A stretch of DNA of 64,000 bases from Candidatus Methylobacter oryzae. GTDB lineage: Bacteria > Pseudomonadota > Gammaproteobacteria > Methylococcales > Methylomonadaceae. Under the pieces are notes generated by a model that was not told the origin of the DNA, made no database searches, and saw nothing but the letters and a program-made list of their open reading frames with translations. The DNA lies in contig NZ_RYFG02000120.1 of the NCBI RefSeq assembly GCF_003994235.2, positions 1-64,000 on the forward strand, in the 5' to 3' direction. The translations under genes were made by a program, and so were the position numbers. Of this stretch, positions 61,334 to 64,000 are shown in pieces; position 1 is the stretch's first letter; each line of letters begins with the position of its first letter.

Positions 61334-63520
61334 ATGTCTAATTCGCTACCACAAAGCAACGAAGAACTCTCTACGCATATCGAGAAACTTCTGGAGTCTG
61401 CCAATTCGGCATCTCAGACCGTGGCTGCACTCCATGTCGCATTCATGGCCTTTGTGACCTATCTCGGCGTCATTATCTGGGGCACAACCCATGAAGACCT
61501 GTTACGCATCAGCCCGGTCAAATTACCGATTCTGGATGTGGAATTGCCGCTGACGACTTTTTACTCTTTTGTGCCGTGGATGGTCGTTCTATTGCATTTC
61601 AACCTGCTGATGCAATTGGAATTGCTCTCCTGCAAGCTTTGGAATCTGGACCACGATCTTCCCGATACGCCGGCCGGCCAACAAGTGCGTAACCGCTTGT
61701 TCATCTTTCCGTTTACTCACCTTATTGTCGGACGTTCCGAGGTCTGGTTGATTCGTCAGCTGCTATCCTTGGTGGTCGGTATTACTGTGATCGCTTTACC
61801 TTTGTTAGTCTTGTTGGCCGCACAAATCCGCTTCTTGCCGTTTCATGACGAAGCCATCACCTGGTCGGAACGGCTTGCCGTTTGGGGCGACGCCGTCATG
61901 CTGATTACCTTGTGGCCGTTGATCGCTTCTCCCCAAGACCGTGCTTGGGAGTGGTGGCGGAGTTTCAAGTTCCATCTGCTGGGATATTGGCCCGCCTGGC
62001 TCCGGTATTTGAGTGCTCTCGGATGGAGTTGGCTCACGAGATTGATTCAGCGCATCCGGCCGAATCTGTCCAACGCTGAAGTCGTCTCCCGGCCTGTGCT
62101 GCAATCGAGAGCCGAACCTAAGGGGATGATTTTCCTGATGATCTCAGTGCCGTTGATTGTCCTGCTCAGCATCGTTGCGGTGATACCGGGCAGTATTACC
62201 GTTCAGGCTTACTACGCTGCGGAGCAAGGCGCGCCTGAGCATACTTCCGGTCACTTCGAGGATTGGTTGATCCGCAGGGTGCCCGAGACATGGCTGAGCG
62301 TCGCCGCGTATAAATATGATGTCGTTTCTTGCACGTCGCTGACAATGGCCGAGAAAGCGGATGCGTCTATTCTCCAAGTAATGCTCGGTCCTTGCTCATG
62401 GTTTAACTTGGGCTTATTTCCACGCAACCTGAATCTCAGGGAGGCAAGGTTAGTGCCCAAAGGGGTCTCTTTATCGCTGTTGACTCAAGCAATAGACCCG
62501 GATAAGCAGGTACGTGATGCGGCTTTTAAGGAATTCGACGGGCTCAACTTACAAAATCGCGACCTGCGCTTTGCCAATTTTTTCGGGGCCGTGCTGCCTA
62601 AAGCCGATCTTCGCCATGTCCAGTTGCAAGGTGCAATCTTGTTGAAAGCAAAGTTGCAGGGCGTGATCGGTTGGGATAAAACGCAACTACAGGGTGCGAT
62701 TTTGGGCGGGACTCAACTACAGAGTGCGACTCTGACCGAAGCTAATTTGCAGGGCGCGGACTTACGCGGGGCCAATTTGCAAGGCGCTGATCTAAGTTGG
62801 ACTAAGTTGCAAAGCGCGGACCTGCGCGGCGCGAATTTGCAGGGGGCGGACCTGAATGGAGCAAATCTTCAGGGCGCCGACTTGCGCGGAGTAAAGATGC
62901 AGGGAGCTTATTTGCGCGATGCGAGTTTCCAAGGTGCGAATTTAGTCTATGCGCATCTGCAAGGCTCTGATTTAGCCTTGGCAGGGCTACAGGCCGCGGA
63001 GTTGCGCAAAGCCGAATTGCTTGGCGTTGATTGGTCGCAAGCTAATCTTGACGGGATATTTATCGCCGAAAGTCTGGCGCCGGAATGGAATGAACAGCAA
63101 TATCGTAAGTTGGAAGCAATGCTCAAGCCTATACTGGATAGTGAGAAATTCAGCGCATTCCAGACGCGTATCGGTTCTGTGGGCGCGAATTTATTGTTGG
63201 GTAAGCCGATTAGCCAGACAAGTTGCTATAGCGATAATCCAACCTTGTTGGCATGTGAATATCGTAATTTGTTGCAGTTGGATAGTTATCGTACCGAGGT
63301 GCTGCACCCGAAACTGATCGAATTGGCTTGTTCGGACGAGGCGGTTGCCCCAGGCATTGCAAGACGCGGTATTAACAAATCCGTGGGGGGCGATCCTGAT
63401 TTTGGCTTGGCGGCGGCCCTGCTTAAAGCGTTGGATGCTCCAAATCCTTGCCCGGGCTTGAGCGCGTTGTTCGAACAAACGCGGCAAAAATTACGTGAAG
63501 CGGCGGCGCAGCAGAAATAA
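61334..63520 (+). CDS. Membrane protein with pentapeptide-repeat domain
   Basis: A 728-residue protein of three parts. Residues 1-300 hold about five hydrophobic helices (VAALHVAFMAFVTYLGVIIW, LLSLVVGITVIALPLLVLLA, MIFLMISVPLIVLLSIVAVI). Residues about 400-580 are pentapeptide repeats of A(D/N)LxG type with Gln at the phase position (LQGADLRGANLQGADL and similar), predicted to form a right-handed beta-helix of about 30 repeats. Residues about 590-728 are a helical domain with four cysteines. No catalytic motif is seen. It may be a membrane-tethered binding protein. It starts 130 bases after the signalling island and may be separate from it. Confidence 0.85.
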   Translation: MSNSLPQSNEELSTHIEKLLESANSASQTVAALHVAFMAFVTYLGVIIWGTTHEDLLRISPVKLPILDVELPLTTFYSFVPWMVVLLHFNLLMQLELLSCKLWNLDHDLPDTPAGQQVRNRLFIFPFTHLIVGRSEVWLIRQLLSLVVGITVIALPLLVLLAAQIRFLPFHDEAITWSERLAVWGDAVMLITLWPLIASPQDRAWEWWRSFKFHLLGYWPAWLRYLSALGWSWLTRLIQRIRPNLSNAEVVSRPVLQSRAEPKGMIFLMISVPLIVLLSIVAVIPGSITVQAYYAAEQGAPEHTSGHFEDWLIRRVPETWLSVAAYKYDVVSCTSLTMAEKADASILQVMLGPCSWFNLGLFPRNLNLREARLVPKGVSLSLLTQAIDPDKQVRDAAFKEFDGLNLQNRDLRFANFFGAVLPKADLRHVQLQGAILLKAKLQGVIGWDKTQLQGAILGGTQLQSATLTEANLQGADLRGANLQGADLSWTKLQSADLRGANLQGADLNGANLQGADLRGVKMQGAYLRDASFQGANLVYAHLQGSDLALAGLQAAELRKAELLGVDWSQANLDGIFIAESLAPEWNEQQYRKLEAMLKPILDSEKFSAFQTRIGSVGANLLLGKPISQTSCYSDNPTLLACEYRNLLQLDSYRTEVLHPKLIELACSDEAVAPGIARRGINKSVGGDPDFGLAAALLKALDAPNPCPGLSALFEQTRQKLREAAAQQK

Positions 63521-63724
63521 AAGCCGGTACAACCGACGCGTCGGCAGGGAGGCTATCGTTATTCCCCAAAATATAACTACTCTTTGGAATTCGTATTAGT
63601 GCATGATACAGCTATTGGATCGGCAGCCGCCGTTCCATATCACTCAGTTACTTGTCGTTACAGTTTTAAAAAAAGCCTACATGCCAGGCTACCGGTATTT
63701 TTGCAGATATGACAGGAGGAGACT

Positions 63725-64000
63725 ATGACTAAAGTAGACGATATCAATGCTGAACTAAAACAGATGCAGCAGCAAATGCGGGGCTATTTGCAAGCGCATT
63801 GGCAGTTGTTTCTAGCGGAAGGTATCTTTTTTATTTTTCTTGGGTTTTGCGCAATCGTAGTTCCGCAACTTTTTACTGTGGCGACGGCCATATTCCTGGG
63901 ATGGATTTTGCTGTTCGGCGGAATAGTTCATGTTAGCCGGGCCTTTATGTTTTCCAGTATGCCGGGTTTTGGCTGGTGGCTGTTCATGGGGATTTTGCAG
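63725..64000 (+). CDS. HdeD-like (DUF308) membrane protein, cut by window end
   Basis: The first 92 residues of a membrane protein: a helical start (TKVDDINAELKQMQQQMRGY) followed by hydrophobic helices (WQLFLAEGIFFIFLGFCAIV, TAIFLGWILLFGGIVHVSRA), typical of HdeD/DUF308 acid-resistance proteins. AGGAGGAG lies just upstream of ATG 63725. The frame is open to the window edge. Confidence 0.8.
   Translation, partial: MTKVDDINAELKQMQQQMRGYLQAHWQLFLAEGIFFIFLGFCAIVVPQLFTVATAIFLGWILLFGGIVHVSRAFMFSSMPGFGWWLFMGILQ

Noticed and set aside
62620-63060. Periodic DNA repeats resembling a CRISPR or tandem array
   Set aside because: The periodicity is 15 bases and comes from in-frame pentapeptide repeats, not spacers.
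1-64000. tRNA, rRNA or CRISPR loci
   Set aside because: No tRNA-like cloverleaf, rRNA segment or CRISPR repeat array was recognised by reading; a tRNA scan would be needed to exclude all tRNAs.

Overview
The window looks like chromosome of a gammaproteobacterium. Gene content (Trm112-kdsB, yciB-yciI-bolA-parvulin, DUF1244, a decaheme MtrA/MtrB-type conduit, a bacterial CDP-archaeol-synthase-like gene, many hybrid sensor kinases) and the abundance of short palindromic intergenic repeats suggest a methanotroph-like Methylococcales bacterium. That assignment is inference: no methane oxidation gene or rRNA lies in the window.

Layout. 1-2.9 kb: a mosaic of repeat fragments, a two-domain CrcB/Fluc fluoride channel, a DUF190 gene and a frameshifted TauE/SafE permease. 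2.95-11.8 kb: a minus-strand, translationally coupled efflux operon (outer membrane factor, membrane fusion protein, RND pump, truncated EamA protein, TauE/SafE permease, OmpR-type regulator, sensor kinase). 12-16.3 kb: DUF805, a GspE/PilB ATPase and a three-gene putative phospholipid operon. 16.4-26.9 kb: housekeeping genes (Trm112, kdsB, alaC, hom, thrC, recJ, and yciB-yciI-bolA-parvulin), DUF1244 and a methyltransferase. 28-32.3 kb: monoheme cytochrome, decaheme lipoprotein cytochrome and MtrB/PioB barrel, a probable trans-outer-membrane electron conduit. 32.4-35.2 kb: a phage- or plasmid-like remnant (XRE regulator, frameshifted Gp157 gene, recombination/J-domain protein) preceded by two perfect 20-bp palindromes. 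35.3-41.4 kb: CheB esterase remnant, D,D-carboxypeptidase, GH17-like glycosidase and a membrane-tethered multicopper oxidase pair. 41.6-61.2 kb: a large plus-strand signalling island with a CheZ-like protein, four response-regulator fusions, an Aer-like chemoreceptor and two hybrid kinases. Among the cyclic-di-GMP domains only the last gene (GGDEF-EAL) has intact catalytic motifs; the HD-GYP and two GGDEF domains upstream are degenerate. 61.3-64 kb: a membrane pentapeptide-repeat protein and the start of an HdeD-like gene.

The most unusual signal is a family of about 55-bp palindromic repeats. It occurs in intergenic DNA and also inside coding sequences, where two full copies are translated in the same reading frame (KAEx5SAQTxLMPxGY) at the C-termini of two neighbouring proteins; a 17-bp fragment is read in that same frame inside a decayed IS256 transposase. 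A second, unrelated repeat, matched over 28 of 28 bases by an intergenic copy, lies in frame in the endonuclease/exonuclease/phosphatase gene. This resembles the behaviour of Rickettsia palindromic elements. The other strong candidate is the Fluc channel, whose degenerate second repeat lacks the first helix and so should be inverted within the same chain.
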